Source: JAWKMZ01 sp041391965 (GTDB lineage: Bacteria > Bacteroidota > Bacteroidia > Flavobacteriales > Flavobacteriaceae). From it: 64,000 nucleotides of DNA. The notes under the pieces are model-generated. The model had not been told where the DNA came from. It saw only the letters and a list, made by a program, of their open reading frames with translations, and ran no database searches. Where the stretch lies: assembly GCA_041391965.1 (NCBI GenBank), contig JAWKMZ010000004.1, forward strand, positions 186,001 through 250,000, in the 5' to 3' direction. Below are positions 44,681-53,100 of this stretch, one piece after another (the stretch's first letter is position 1; each line of letters starts with the position of its first letter). Both the position numbers and the translations under genes were made by a program.

Positions 44681-45192
44681 TTCCAGTTTTCATCAAAATC
44701 TAAGTGGTCATAATCGTCCACATCTAAGTCATCATCAAACTCATTATAATCTTCAACATCTTCTGCTTCAAAGGCTTTTTGAGGTGCTTCTAACGGAATT
44801 TGGCCATGTACAAACATTAAATTTGGATAATCGGTCCCTTCGGCTTCATCAACAATTTCAGCCAATTCCACAAAAAAGGTCCACATATTAAAAAAATCGT
44901 AAACATAAATAAGTTTAGGTTGCATTTCATGAATGACGTCGTTGATGGTGGTTTCATTCATCAATCTTACAGATTCTGTACCTTCGCTTGTATCAAACAT
45001 TGATATTTCTTCACCTTGGTTCCAGCTTTCGTCACTTAAATAAAATGATGCCATTTCAATACCATCAAACCCAAAGGCTTGTGTAATGCTGTTGTGCAAA
45101 TCTTCAAGGGTATCGGTTTCACGTATTTCTAAATCTCTAAAAATATCGTCTTCAGTATCATGGTCAAGAATAATCCTAAATCTGTAAATCAT
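44677..45192 (-). CDS. Plasmid pRiA4b ORF-3-like family protein
   Basis: This 171-residue soluble protein begins MIYRFRIILDHDTEDDIFRD. It has the family layout of a beta-strand pair, LEDLHNSITQAFGFDG, then FYLSDESWNQGEEISMFD and KLIYVYDFFNMWTFFVEL. The last 35 residues are very acidic (FDDDLDVDDYDHLDFDENW). The family name comes from a plasmid gene, but no mobile element is near. I recall homologues as ordinary chromosomal genes in flavobacteria. Role unknown. It has its own -7 element in the 36-base gap behind ctaA. Confidence 0.82.
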   Translation of the reverse strand: MIYRFRIILDHDTEDDIFRDLEIRETDTLEDLHNSITQAFGFDGIEMASFYLSDESWNQGEEISMFDTSEGTESVRLMNETTINDVIHEMQPKLIYVYDFFNMWTFFVELAEIVDEAEGTDYPNLMFVHGQIPLEAPQKAFEAEDVEDYNEFDDDLDVDDYDHLDFDENWN

Positions 45193-45209
45193 TGGTTTGG
45201 TTTAAAATG

Positions 45210-45217
45210 CAAAGATA
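45210..45217 (-). promoter_or_regulatory. -7 promoter element TATCTTTG
   Basis: A perfect TAnnTTTG match on the minus strand, 17 bases before the ATG at 45192. It indicates separate initiation for the pRiA4b-ORF3-like gene. Confidence 0.65.
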
Positions 45218-45228
45218 GTTTTTTTGTG

Positions 45229-46251
45229 TTATTTGCTAAAGCGATGTAATGTAAATGTCATGGCAGTCAGCAACATAAATGCTCCAATTTGATGTGCTAA
45301 CCCTAACCAAACAGGAACTTGGTAAATAAGCGTCAACACACCTAACAAAAATTGTACGCCAACCATAATAAAAAGGGCATTAACAGCTTTGTTTTGGTAA
45401 CTTGTTAGTTGCATTTGTTTGGCTTTGTACCAAATAACAAGGATAAAAATAACCACTACATACGCAAAAGTACGATGTACAAACTGCACACCACTTTTGC
45501 CTTCAATAAAGTTTTTATAAACAGGTTGTAACTCGGTATAAACGGTTTCGTGCATCAATTTACCTTCGCTCATAAAAGGCCAATGATTATGGATAAAACC
45601 AGCATCTAAACCAGCTACAAAAGCGCCATAAATAATTTGTAAGAGCAAAGCTGCAAGTCCAAAACGCACTAAATTTCTAAAGCGTTTATTGATGTCTTTT
45701 TTATTAGGAAACATCAAATCTAAAGCCACCCAAAATGTGTAGGCAAAGGTTATAAAAGCGGTTGTTAAATGCGCTGCCAATCTAAAATGGCTAACATCAG
45801 GATTGTCAACCAATCCGCTTTTTACCATATACCAACCCAAAAATCCTTGAAAAGCACCTAAAGCCAATAATATAATGGATTTTTTGATGGTTGGTTTTGA
45901 GAGTTGTTTGGTCAATAAAAAGTATAAAAACGGAATAAAAAATACCAATCCTATCATTCTGCCAATAAAGCGATGCAACCATTCCCAAAAGTAAATATCT
46001 TTAAAATCTTCTAAATTAAAATGATTGTTAAGTTTTTGATATTCAGGATATTGTTTGTATAATTCAAACGCATCATGCCATTGGGTTTCATTCATTGGAG
46101 GAAGCGTTCCAGAAATAAGTTTGTAGTTAGAAATGGATAGCCCAGAATGGGTTAGACGTGTAATTCCACCAATTACCACCATAATAAATATTAATATGCA
46201 ACCTGTAAGAAGCCAGTAAATGACTTTCTTGTTATCTTTTTGTTTTACCAC
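45229..46251 (-). CDS. ctaA: Heme A synthase (COX15/CtaA family)
   Basis: This enzyme oxidises heme O to heme A for cytochrome c oxidase. The 340-residue protein has about eight membrane segments and the conserved heme-binding or catalytic His positions: GGITRLTHSGLSI, EWLHRFIGRMIG, FVHRTFAYVVV and LAHQIGAFML. An invariant acidic site for the family is present in the first loop region (Glu in WEWLHR). The start is a GTG; no in-frame ATG precedes the first helix. It is the last gene of the long dapD-led run. Confidence 0.9.
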   Translation of the reverse strand: MVKQKDNKKVIYWLLTGCILIFIMVVIGGITRLTHSGLSISNYKLISGTLPPMNETQWHDAFELYKQYPEYQKLNNHFNLEDFKDIYFWEWLHRFIGRMIGLVFFIPFLYFLLTKQLSKPTIKKSIILLALGAFQGFLGWYMVKSGLVDNPDVSHFRLAAHLTTAFITFAYTFWVALDLMFPNKKDINKRFRNLVRFGLAALLLQIIYGAFVAGLDAGFIHNHWPFMSEGKLMHETVYTELQPVYKNFIEGKSGVQFVHRTFAYVVVIFILVIWYKAKQMQLTSYQNKAVNALFIMVGVQFLLGVLTLIYQVPVWLGLAHQIGAFMLLTAMTFTLHRFSK

Positions 46252-46284
46252 AAATACACAAATTTATATTATTGAACTTGAACT

Positions 46285-47700
46285 TCAATTTCTATTTTTT
46301 AAACCTAAACGTTTTCCTTCTTCAAGCATCAATTGAAAAGCGGCTTTATATTCATTAGGAATTTCGCCTTCCAAAATAGCTTCTTTAATTTTTTCTTTTA
46401 TAATGCCAATTTCTTTTGATGGTTTTAAGTTGAAGGTTTCCATAATTTTTTCGCCAGTAATTGGAGGTTGAAAATTCCTTACATGATCGCGTGCTTCAAC
46501 TTCAATAATTTTTTCTCTTACAATTTTAAAGTTGTTATGATATTTTTTGAACTTTTTTGGGTTTTTAGTGGTAATGTCTGCTTCGCAAAGCGTCATCAAA
46601 TCTTCTACATAATTACCAGCATCAAACACCAAACGACGTATGGCAGAATCTGTAACTTCTTGGGCCAAAACAATAGGACGTGAACTCATAAACACCATTT
46701 TTTGAACAAATTTCATTTTGTCATTCAATGGCATTTTTAAGCGTTTGAATAAATGATAGACCATTTTTGAGCCTTCAAACTCATGGCCATGAAAGGTCCA
46801 ACCTACTTTTTTGCTAAACTTTTTGGTTGGTGCTTTGCCTATATCGTGCAACAAAGCAGCCCAACGCAACCAAACATCGTCAGTGTTTTTGGCAATGTTG
46901 TCAACAACTTCTAATGTGTGATAAAAATTATCTTTATGTTTTTGACCTTCAACTTCGTCAATGCCTTTTAATGCAATGAGTTCTGGTAAAATGTAGTGCA
47001 ATAATCCTGTTTTTTCGAGCAATAAAAACCCTATTGAAGGTGTTTCGCTTTCCAGAATTTTATTTAATTCTACGACAATACGTTCCTTAGTTATGATTTC
47101 TATACGATGCTTATTTTTTGAAATGGCTTTTAACGACTCTTTTTCAATTTCAAAATTAAGTTGGGTTGCAAACCGGATTGCTCGCATCATCCGCAATGGA
47201 TCATCATTATAGGTTATATCAGGATTTAAAGGTGTTCTGATGATTTTGTTTTGTAAATCTTGAATACCATTAAAGGGGTCGAGTAGTGTTCCAAAACGAG
47301 CTTCATTCAAATCTAAAGCAAGTGCATTAATGGTAAAATCACGACGATTTTGGTCATCTTCTAAAGTGCCATTTTCAACAACAGGATTTCTGCTGTTTTC
47401 GTTGTATGATTCTTTTCGAGCTCCAACAAATTCTATTTCAATATCGTCATAACGCAACATGGCTGTTCCGTAGGTTTTAAAAATCTGAACTTTGGGTTTG
47501 TTTGGAATGTTTTTGGCAACCTGTTTAGCAAGCTCAATACCACTTCCAATAGCCACAATATCAATATCTTTAGAGTTATCACGCTCTAAAATGACATCGC
47601 GAACATATCCACCAATCACATAAGCATCTATTTGAAGCTCTTTTGCAGATTTTGAAATAATTTCAAAAATGGGATGTTGTAAGGCTTGTTTGTATTTCAT
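46285..47700 (-). CDS. cca: CCA tRNA nucleotidyltransferase / poly(A) polymerase family with HD domain
   Basis: This protein has 471 residues from the ATG at 47700; the longer frame begins at a TTG ten codons upstream. The nucleotidyltransferase head has YVIGGYVRD and the metal-binding DIDIV (about 17-40), RRDFTINALALD, and the RNA-binding step DPLRMMRAIRFATQL. An HD domain follows (RWAALLHDIGKAPTKKF, about 255-270), which can act as a phosphatase. The single such gene seen here would add or repair the tRNA 3' CCA end. The call between cca and pcnB-like is by overall pattern. Confidence 0.85.
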   Translation of the reverse strand: MKYKQALQHPIFEIISKSAKELQIDAYVIGGYVRDVILERDNSKDIDIVAIGSGIELAKQVAKNIPNKPKVQIFKTYGTAMLRYDDIEIEFVGARKESYNENSRNPVVENGTLEDDQNRRDFTINALALDLNEARFGTLLDPFNGIQDLQNKIIRTPLNPDITYNDDPLRMMRAIRFATQLNFEIEKESLKAISKNKHRIEIITKERIVVELNKILESETPSIGFLLLEKTGLLHYILPELIALKGIDEVEGQKHKDNFYHTLEVVDNIAKNTDDVWLRWAALLHDIGKAPTKKFSKKVGWTFHGHEFEGSKMVYHLFKRLKMPLNDKMKFVQKMVFMSSRPIVLAQEVTDSAIRRLVFDAGNYVEDLMTLCEADITTKNPKKFKKYHNNFKIVREKIIEVEARDHVRNFQPPITGEKIMETFNLKPSKEIGIIKEKIKEAILEGEIPNEYKAAFQLMLEEGKRLGLKNRN

Positions 47701-47774
47701 ATGTTTCAAATGCCAATATTTAAACTCCAAATTCCAAAAGTTTAATTGGATTTTGGTGCTTTAAAATTTGGGAT

Positions 47775-48335
47775 TTAGCTTCTTATAATCTGCACTTTTC
47801 CATCAGCACTTAGTTTGATAATGGATGATGGTTTTGAGCACACTTTTTCGTGGTGCAAATTTACAACATAGTCCACACCTTTTAAAATCTCATCAGCTAT
47901 TTCTTTGAATGATTTTGGAGTTGGTTGACCACTGATATTTGCTGAAGTAGATACAATAGGTTTATTGAAGCGTCTGAGCAATTGAAAACAAAAGTCATCA
48001 TCAGGAATTCGGATGGCAATTGTATGGTCTGAAGCTATTAAATTAGTTGCTAAATTTTGGGCATCATCATAAATAATGGTTATAGGATTTTCTGAAACAT
48101 CAAAAATGTCAAAAGCCACTTCTGGAATTTTTTTAACATATTTGCTCAACATTCTATCATCTGAAACTAAGCAAATTAAGGCTTTGCTGTCTTCACGTTG
48201 TTTTAGTTGATATACTTTTTTTACAGCATCAGCATTGGTGGCATCACAGCCAATTCCCCAAACCGTATCTGTTGGATAGAGAAGGAGTCCACCTTCTTTT
48301 AAGACCTTTAATGCGTTGTTGATATCGTTTTGCAT
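47775..48335 (-). CDS. tsaC: L-threonylcarbamoyladenylate synthase (short TsaC/Sua5 type)
   Basis: It makes the threonylcarbamoyl-AMP used for t6A modification of tRNA. The 186 residues correspond to the YrdC domain alone, without the Sua5 extension. Motifs: LLYPTDTVWGIGCDATN (about 17-33), a KxR-like QREDSKALICLVSD segment, IAIRIPDDDF and the KxRxSxN-associated PIVSTSANISGQPTP (about 127-142). It lies 8 bases after the GT2 gene and 74 bases before cca, so two consecutive tRNA-maturation genes end this run. Confidence 0.9.
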   Translation of the reverse strand: MQNDINNALKVLKEGGLLLYPTDTVWGIGCDATNADAVKKVYQLKQREDSKALICLVSDDRMLSKYVKKIPEVAFDIFDVSENPITIIYDDAQNLATNLIASDHTIAIRIPDDDFCFQLLRRFNKPIVSTSANISGQPTPKSFKEIADEILKGVDYVVNLHHEKVCSKPSSIIKLSADGKVQIIRS

Positions 48336-48343
48336 ATTTAAAA

Positions 48344-49099
48344 TTATTGACGTCCTTTACGAAGCAACCAAAGTTTGGCGTAGCGCATAAACACTGTATA
48401 ACCTTGTACATAACCAATAGCTAAACCAACCACACCATCTTTAAAACCGCTTTGTATGATATAATGTTTAAAAAATCCCCAAAACGGTTTAATAACAAAA
48501 TGGTAAGCTGTCAATTTGCCTGTTTTTTTGTCGTAATCTTTAGCTTGCCACCAAGCGTAACGGTTCATTTTTTCTAAATATTTGTCAAAAGTGATGTAAG
48601 TATTATGATATAATTTATGATGAAGTCGGTCAATCTTCCCATTTGCAATAACTTCAGCGTGAACGTGTTTGTCTTGGTATTTGCAAAAATCGCGTTTAAA
48701 CAAGCGGATGACTTTATCATTGCGCCAACCACTATAATTAACGCGTTTTCCCATAAAATGGTTAATGCGTCCAATCCAATAGGCAACTATGTCTGGGTTA
48801 GGGTTTTTAAGTATTTCAATAATTTCAGCTTTCAACTCAGGGGTCACACGTTCATCAGCATCAACCAACAAAATCCATTCGTGTTTGGCTTGCGGAATGG
48901 CCCAATTTTTTTGAGAGGCGGAATATTCATACTCTCTACGAATCACTTTGGTAGCCAGTTTTAAAGCTTTTTCATAAGTGCCATCTGTACTAAAACTATC
49001 CACTACTAAAATTTCATCAGCAAAATCTACAGATGCGATAACCGCTTCAATATTATGGATTTCATTTCCTGTAGGAATTAATGCTGTGAGTTTTATCAT
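48344..49099 (-). CDS. Family 2 glycosyltransferase (WaaE/KdtX-like)
   Basis: This 251-residue GT-A enzyme is typical of lipopolysaccharide core glucosyltransferases. The N-terminal TALIPTGNEIHNIEAVIAS is the nucleotide-sugar site, followed by EILVVDSFSTDGT and WILLVDADERVTPEL with the metal-binding DAD near residue 78. HHKLYHNTYITFDKYLEKMN and a hydrophobic C-terminal stretch (FWGFFKHYIIQSGFKDG) are typical of the WaaE group. It follows the CDP-glycerol-transferase-like gene by 18 bases. Confidence 0.88.
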   Translation of the reverse strand: MIKLTALIPTGNEIHNIEAVIASVDFADEILVVDSFSTDGTYEKALKLATKVIRREYEYSASQKNWAIPQAKHEWILLVDADERVTPELKAEIIEILKNPNPDIVAYWIGRINHFMGKRVNYSGWRNDKVIRLFKRDFCKYQDKHVHAEVIANGKIDRLHHKLYHNTYITFDKYLEKMNRYAWWQAKDYDKKTGKLTAYHFVIKPFWGFFKHYIIQSGFKDGVVGLAIGYVQGYTVFMRYAKLWLLRKGRQ

Positions 49100-49117
49100 A
49101 GATTTTTTAATCGTATT

Positions 49118-50152
49118 TTATTTGCCAAAAATAGAACGAATTTTTAATTTTCTAAACAATGAAATCTTTCTTTTGTTAGGAACACCATGTTGAGATATAT
49201 AATTTTGAACGGTTTCAACCATGCGTTGTGCCGATTTTCCATCATTATAAGGATGAAATTGTTCAAAAATATAATTTCGAGATTTGGCAAATGGGTCTTG
49301 TGTTAGGTTGTTTTCTACCAATTTTGCTAAGTTTTTATACTCTAAATGGTTTTCCCATAAGATGTTTTCTGAAATATTTTTGAAAGAAATCACAGGTTTG
49401 TCTAACAATAAAAATTCATAGATGACTGAAGAAGTGTCACTTATTAACAGGTCAGACATCAACAAAAATTTGACAATGTTTTTTTCGGTTTCAAATACAA
49501 TATTTGGCAGTTGAGTTGCTAAATTTTGATAGGTTTTAAGCCATTCTTTATCCATTAATGGGTGAAATTTCATCAAAATGACATAGTCTGGGTTTTTAGC
49601 CAAATCTTTTATTTCATCCACTAAAAAAGGTGCAGATGTTAATTTTGGCGAAAATGTTGGTGCATAAAGAATAACCGTTTTAGCTTGATGAGATTTTAAA
49701 AGTAGTTGCTTTTCTTCATCATATGTATGCTTATCAGTTGCAAAAACATCCAGCTTTGGCCAACCTGTTTCAATGACATCAAAATCTTTATGAATAGTTT
49801 TTAAACTGTTGAATTTGTCAGTAAAATAAGGCCCTTGCGTAAGGTATAAATCAAAATAATGCCGAATTCTAAAATGTCCTTTTTTTTCACCAGCTAAACC
49901 ATGAAAAATTTGCACTTTTAAACCTCTTAAATAATGTGGTATTTCATTACCTGGAACAAAAATAGCATCACTTTGATAGGTTTTTAAATTAGAAATTGAT
50001 GTGGTGTGTGGTTCTAATTTATAAGGAAAATCTGAAAGAATAGTCTCTGTAATGAACCAAATAAAGTCATGGTTTTGAGATTGAAGATAGGCTTTTATAG
50101 GCTCTAAAATCCCGAAGGCATAATTGTTTTGGCAAAACAGAATGGATTTCAT
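49118..50152 (-). CDS. CDP-glycerol:glycerophosphotransferase-like protein
   Basis: This 344-residue protein has a GT-B-like layout. The N-terminal half holds VQIFHGLAGEKKGHFRIRHY, and the C-terminal half has KFHPLMDKEW, a DLLISDTSSVIYEFLLLDKPV step, and a final HPYNDGKSAQRMVE. These match the TagB/TagF-type CDP-glycerol glycerophosphotransferase family (the ISD-S-S/E-F motif and the DG-S near the end). In Gram-negatives such genes add glycerol-phosphate or related groups to surface glycans. It starts one base after the LicC-like gene ends. Confidence 0.83.
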   Translation of the reverse strand: MKSILFCQNNYAFGILEPIKAYLQSQNHDFIWFITETILSDFPYKLEPHTTSISNLKTYQSDAIFVPGNEIPHYLRGLKVQIFHGLAGEKKGHFRIRHYFDLYLTQGPYFTDKFNSLKTIHKDFDVIETGWPKLDVFATDKHTYDEEKQLLLKSHQAKTVILYAPTFSPKLTSAPFLVDEIKDLAKNPDYVILMKFHPLMDKEWLKTYQNLATQLPNIVFETEKNIVKFLLMSDLLISDTSSVIYEFLLLDKPVISFKNISENILWENHLEYKNLAKLVENNLTQDPFAKSRNYIFEQFHPYNDGKSAQRMVETVQNYISQHGVPNKRKISLFRKLKIRSIFGK

Positions 50153-50153
50153 G

Positions 50154-50834
50154 TTATAACGTTTTGTTGACGTTTTCTAAATCTTCAATAAAATCAATTT
50201 CCATACAGTTGTATTTGGAAATATCAACAGCACTTACACGTATTCCATCTTTTTCAATGGCTAATTCTAAACCTCTTTCAAAATAATCGTTGTCGTCACA
50301 TTCTTCTAAACGATAAATGAGTTTTTTTATGTCATGCTTTGAAATAAAGTTGATGCCAACTGCTTCACCTAAACCATTTTTTACGGTTTTTGAAAGTTGA
50401 TGAATAAAGCCATTTTTTAAAGTATATTTTACTTCTTCTTCAGCAACTTTACTTGTGTTTACCGCAACAAATGAGGTGTTGTTTTTGACATAAGGGTCTA
50501 AAATATCGAGAATTAATTTGTCAAAAACGACATCACCATTAAACCAAAGGACTGATTTGTCTTTGTGTTTTTTTAAGGCTTGTAATAAGCTTTTGGACGT
50601 ATTGGTTCTGTCAAAAAAGGGATTGTAAACGTAGGTTAACTCTGGAAAACGCTCCATAATGAGTTCTTTTTTAAAACCGACTACTACATTAATATCATCA
50701 ACATCGTATTTTGAAGTAATATTTCCGGTTTGAAATTCCATAATGCTTTTACCATTTTTAAGAGGTGTTAAAGGTTTTGGAAACGGGTTTCCTAATCTAG
50801 AGCCAATTCCGGCAGCGAGGATAATAATTTTCAT
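50154..50834 (-). CDS. LicC-like sugar-phosphate/choline-phosphate nucleotidyltransferase
   Basis: This 226-residue enzyme has the nucleotidyltransferase head MKIIILAAGIGSRLGNPFPK with PLTPL, VLWFNGDVVFD (metal-binding Asp near residue 102) and a LGEAVGINFISK step. The short length and the late NCMEIDFIEDLENV match LicC-type CTP:phosphocholine cytidylyltransferases and related sugar-nucleotide enzymes. It sits between a LicD-like gene and a CDP-glycerol-transferase-like gene, so a CDP-activated substrate is plausible. Whether that is choline, glycerol or a sugar is not visible. Confidence 0.8.
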   Translation of the reverse strand: MKIIILAAGIGSRLGNPFPKPLTPLKNGKSIMEFQTGNITSKYDVDDINVVVGFKKELIMERFPELTYVYNPFFDRTNTSKSLLQALKKHKDKSVLWFNGDVVFDKLILDILDPYVKNNTSFVAVNTSKVAEEEVKYTLKNGFIHQLSKTVKNGLGEAVGINFISKHDIKKLIYRLEECDDNDYFERGLELAIEKDGIRVSAVDISKYNCMEIDFIEDLENVNKTL

Positions 50835-50885
50835 ATGTTATTTTGTTGGATGCTAAAGTTAATGAATTTAGAAAACTTTTTTGCT

Positions 50886-51485
50886 TTATGAATTTTTACT
50901 TCTAATGATTGTTTTTTCGTTTTTGGCTGCATCCCATTCTTTAACGGGTGTCTTCCAATCACCATACTTAAGGGTTAAATAATCGTCTGTTTTTTCTGGA
51001 ATGGAATAGTTATGTCCTAAGAAAGTTAAGCTTTTATAGGCTTCATAAATTGTTTTTGGAGCTGCCATAATTTTATCTGAAACACGCCAATAAACATTTT
51101 CATTATCTGAATATTTCATAAAAATTTCTAAACAAACCTTTCCTTTTATTAATCCAAAAAAATGATTTTCTCTAATTTTTACAATTCTTAAGTCTCCTTT
51201 CTTAAATACAAAATCATCTTTTGTAAAATACTTGCATCGCAGCCTGTATTTGTGTTTTTGGACATCATTTAAAAAGGCATCCATATTTTGGGCATCACTA
51301 TGAATTACTGAAAGATCTACATCGTTATCCCAAGGTAGTATTCTGTTTTCTCTATATAAACCTAAAAGTGTACCACCTTCTAAGCTGTAAGTTATGTGAT
51401 GTTTGTTTAATAATTTTGTGATGTTATAAAGCAGTTTTTCGGCTTTTCTTTTGTTTTTTCCTGTTAGTTCAATATCGTAACCCAT
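50886..51485 (-). CDS. LicD family phosphotransferase-like protein
   Basis: This 199-residue protein has the LicD signature: ITYSLEGGTLLGLYRENRI followed by LPWDNDVDLSV (about 35-65), the Asp pair of a nucleotidyltransferase-like fold. The C-terminal LTLKYGDWKTPVKEWD is the usual end motif. LicD proteins transfer phosphocholine or other phospho-groups from CDP carriers to surface glycans. It is encoded 14 bases after dapD and 51 bases before the LicC-like gene. LicA/LicB-type uptake and kinase genes are absent from the window. Confidence 0.85.
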   Translation of the reverse strand: MGYDIELTGKNKRKAEKLLYNITKLLNKHHITYSLEGGTLLGLYRENRILPWDNDVDLSVIHSDAQNMDAFLNDVQKHKYRLRCKYFTKDDFVFKKGDLRIVKIRENHFFGLIKGKVCLEIFMKYSDNENVYWRVSDKIMAAPKTIYEAYKSLTFLGHNYSIPEKTDDYLTLKYGDWKTPVKEWDAAKNEKTIIRSKNS

Positions 51486-51499
51486 TGTTGTTTTTTAGA

Positions 51500-52315
51500 T
51501 TACACAGCCACATCATAGTCACGCAACGCGTCATTGAGTGATGTTTTTTTGTTGGTACTTTCTTTACGTTTTCCAATAATTAAAGCACATGGCACATTAT
51601 AATTGCCTGCGGCGAATTTTTTAGTATAACTTCCTGGTATTACTACTGAACGTGCTGGCACAATGCCTTTCATTTCTATAGGCTTTTCTCCAGTAACATC
51701 AATAATTTTGGTTGAAGCGGTTAAACATACATTGGCTCCTAAAACTGCTTCTTTTTCTACTTTAACACCTTCTACAACAATACATCTACTACCAATAAAA
51801 GCATTATCTTCAATAATGACAGGTGCCGCTTGCAAAGGTTCTAAAACACCACCAATACCAACGCCACCAGATAGGTGCACATTTTTACCAATTTGAGCAC
51901 AACTACCAACGGTTGCCCAAGTATCTACCATGGTTCCTTCATCTACATAAGCTCCTATATTGACATAACTTGGCATTAAAATAGTGCCTGATGAAATATA
52001 AGCACCATGGCGTGCTACAGCATGTGGCACTACCCGAATACCTTTTTTTGCATAATCGTGTTTTAAAGGAATTTTATCATGGTACTCAAAAATACCAACT
52101 TCAAAGGTTTCCATTTTTTGGATAGGAAAATATAAAACTACCGCTTTTTTAACCCATTCGTTCACTTGCCAACCCTTTGCTTTAGGTTCAGCAACTCTAA
52201 GCGCACCTTCGTCTAATAAATCGATGACTTTGCGTATGCTGTCTGTAGTTGCTTTATCTGTTAAAAGTGCCCTGTTTTCCCAAGCATTTTCAATAGTTTG
52301 TTGTAAATGTTTCAT
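51500..52315 (-). CDS. dapD: 2,3,4,5-tetrahydropyridine-2,6-dicarboxylate N-succinyltransferase
   Basis: DapD succinylates tetrahydrodipicolinate in the diaminopimelate/lysine pathway, which here also includes lysA at 22784-24016. From the ATG at 52315 the protein has 271 residues, the usual length. The left-handed beta-helix is seen in the hexapeptide-like run GAYISSGTILMPSYVNIGAY and in TMVDTWATVGSCAQIG, VHLSGGVGIGG and AFIGSRCIVVEG. The TTG that opens a longer frame lies in the -7 element. First gene of a run extending to ctaA. Confidence 0.95.
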   Translation of the reverse strand: MKHLQQTIENAWENRALLTDKATTDSIRKVIDLLDEGALRVAEPKAKGWQVNEWVKKAVVLYFPIQKMETFEVGIFEYHDKIPLKHDYAKKGIRVVPHAVARHGAYISSGTILMPSYVNIGAYVDEGTMVDTWATVGSCAQIGKNVHLSGGVGIGGVLEPLQAAPVIIEDNAFIGSRCIVVEGVKVEKEAVLGANVCLTASTKIIDVTGEKPIEMKGIVPARSVVIPGSYTKKFAAGNYNVPCALIIGKRKESTNKKTSLNDALRDYDVAV

Positions 52316-52336
52316 TTGTTTTGTTAAGTATTTTGG

Positions 52337-52344
52337 CAAAGATA
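52337..52344 (-). promoter_or_regulatory. -7 promoter element of dapD (TATCTTTG)
   Basis: A perfect TAnnTTTG match on the minus strand, 21 bases before the dapD ATG; it contains the TTG of the longer frame. It is the only clear promoter for the run dapD to ctaA. Confidence 0.7.
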
Positions 52345-52512
52345 ACCCTATAATTCGTTTAAGTAAATTGATATTAAAAAAATAATTTTAAAAAGAATGT
52401 GACTTTTTAAATAGTGTCGTGTCTTAATAACAAAATGAAACCATTTTTATTTAAAGTTAGAGGGTTAAATAAAAATTTTTATGGATTAGATTAATAGTTT
52501 GGTTTATTGATT

Positions 52513-52543
52513 AAACGCTTTTTGCTTGCAAGAAGCGTTTTTT
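52513..52543 (+). terminator. Terminator-like hairpin without an upstream gene
   Basis: AAACGCTT pairs with AAGCGTTT around a 12-base loop that itself contains CTTGCAAG, followed by a T-run. On the plus strand nothing coding precedes it between dapD (opposite strand) and here. It lies just upstream of the ruvX -7 element. It may end a short unannotated RNA, or be a structural promoter feature. Confidence 0.4.
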
Positions 52544-52550
52544 ATTGTAG

Positions 52551-52558
52551 TATCTTTG
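52551..52558 (+). promoter_or_regulatory. -7 promoter element of ruvX (TATCTTTG)
   Basis: A perfect TAnnTTTG match 12 bases before the ruvX ATG, implying a very short 5' leader. Confidence 0.65.
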
Positions 52559-52569
52559 CAAAAAAATAA

Positions 52570-52980
52570 ATGGCACGACTTTTAGCAATAGATTTTGGTA
52601 CCAAACGCACTGGTATTGCAGTAACTGACGAACTTCAAATTATAGCATCTGGTTTAACAACTGTTGCTACAACACAATTGTTGCCCTTTTTGAAAGACTA
52701 CACAACAAAAGAAAATGTTGAACTTTTTATTGTTGGCGAGCCTAAACAAATGAATAACGAAGTGTCTGAAAGCGAAGTGTCTATTCAATCATTTTTAAAA
52801 CAATTAGAAAAAACCATCCCAAATATTCCTATTGTTCGTGTTGATGAACGCTTTACATCAAAATTGGCATTTCAAACGATGATTGATAGTGGTCTTAGTA
52901 AAAACCAACGAAAAAATAAGGCTTTGATAGATGAAATTAGTGCAACCATTATACTTCAAAGCTATTTGTATTCTAAATAA
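52570..52980 (+). CDS. ruvX: Holliday junction resolvase-like protein RuvX/YqgF
   Basis: This 136-residue RNase H-like nuclease has the catalytic Asp in ARLLAIDFGTKRTGIAVTD (residue about 7), the second acidic site in LFIVGEPKQMN, VRVDERFTSK and a final Asp in LIDEISATIILQSYL. Homologues process pre-16S rRNA ends and have been proposed to resolve Holliday junctions. The neighbourhood (dapD divergent, def downstream) is the usual one for the group, but a T9SS gene lies between ruvX and def here. Confidence 0.9.
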   Translation: MARLLAIDFGTKRTGIAVTDELQIIASGLTTVATTQLLPFLKDYTTKENVELFIVGEPKQMNNEVSESEVSIQSFLKQLEKTIPNIPIVRVDERFTSKLAFQTMIDSGLSKNQRKNKALIDEISATIILQSYLYSK

Positions 52981-53000
52981 ATTTATACCTCACACCGCTT

Positions 53001-53039
53001 TTAATCGAATTTTTTATACACTTAATCGAATTTTTTGTA
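53001..53039 (+). repeat. Two direct repeats, 21-bp spacing, upstream of the small T9SS gene
   Basis: TTAATCGAATTTTTTATA and TTAATCGAATTTTTTGTA are 18-base copies differing at one position and offset by 21 bases (two helical turns). They lie 62 bases upstream of the ATG at 53101, so the phased pair may be a binding site. Confidence 0.55.
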
Positions 53040-53100
53040 TATTCGTTCTATAAATAGATGCTTATGTCATGTAAGTGTCAACCCTAAATTTACTAAATCT

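Noticed and set aside
44677..45192. Mobile element suggested by the plasmid-derived family name
   Set aside because: No transposase, recombinase or terminal repeats are nearby, and neighbours are core genes.
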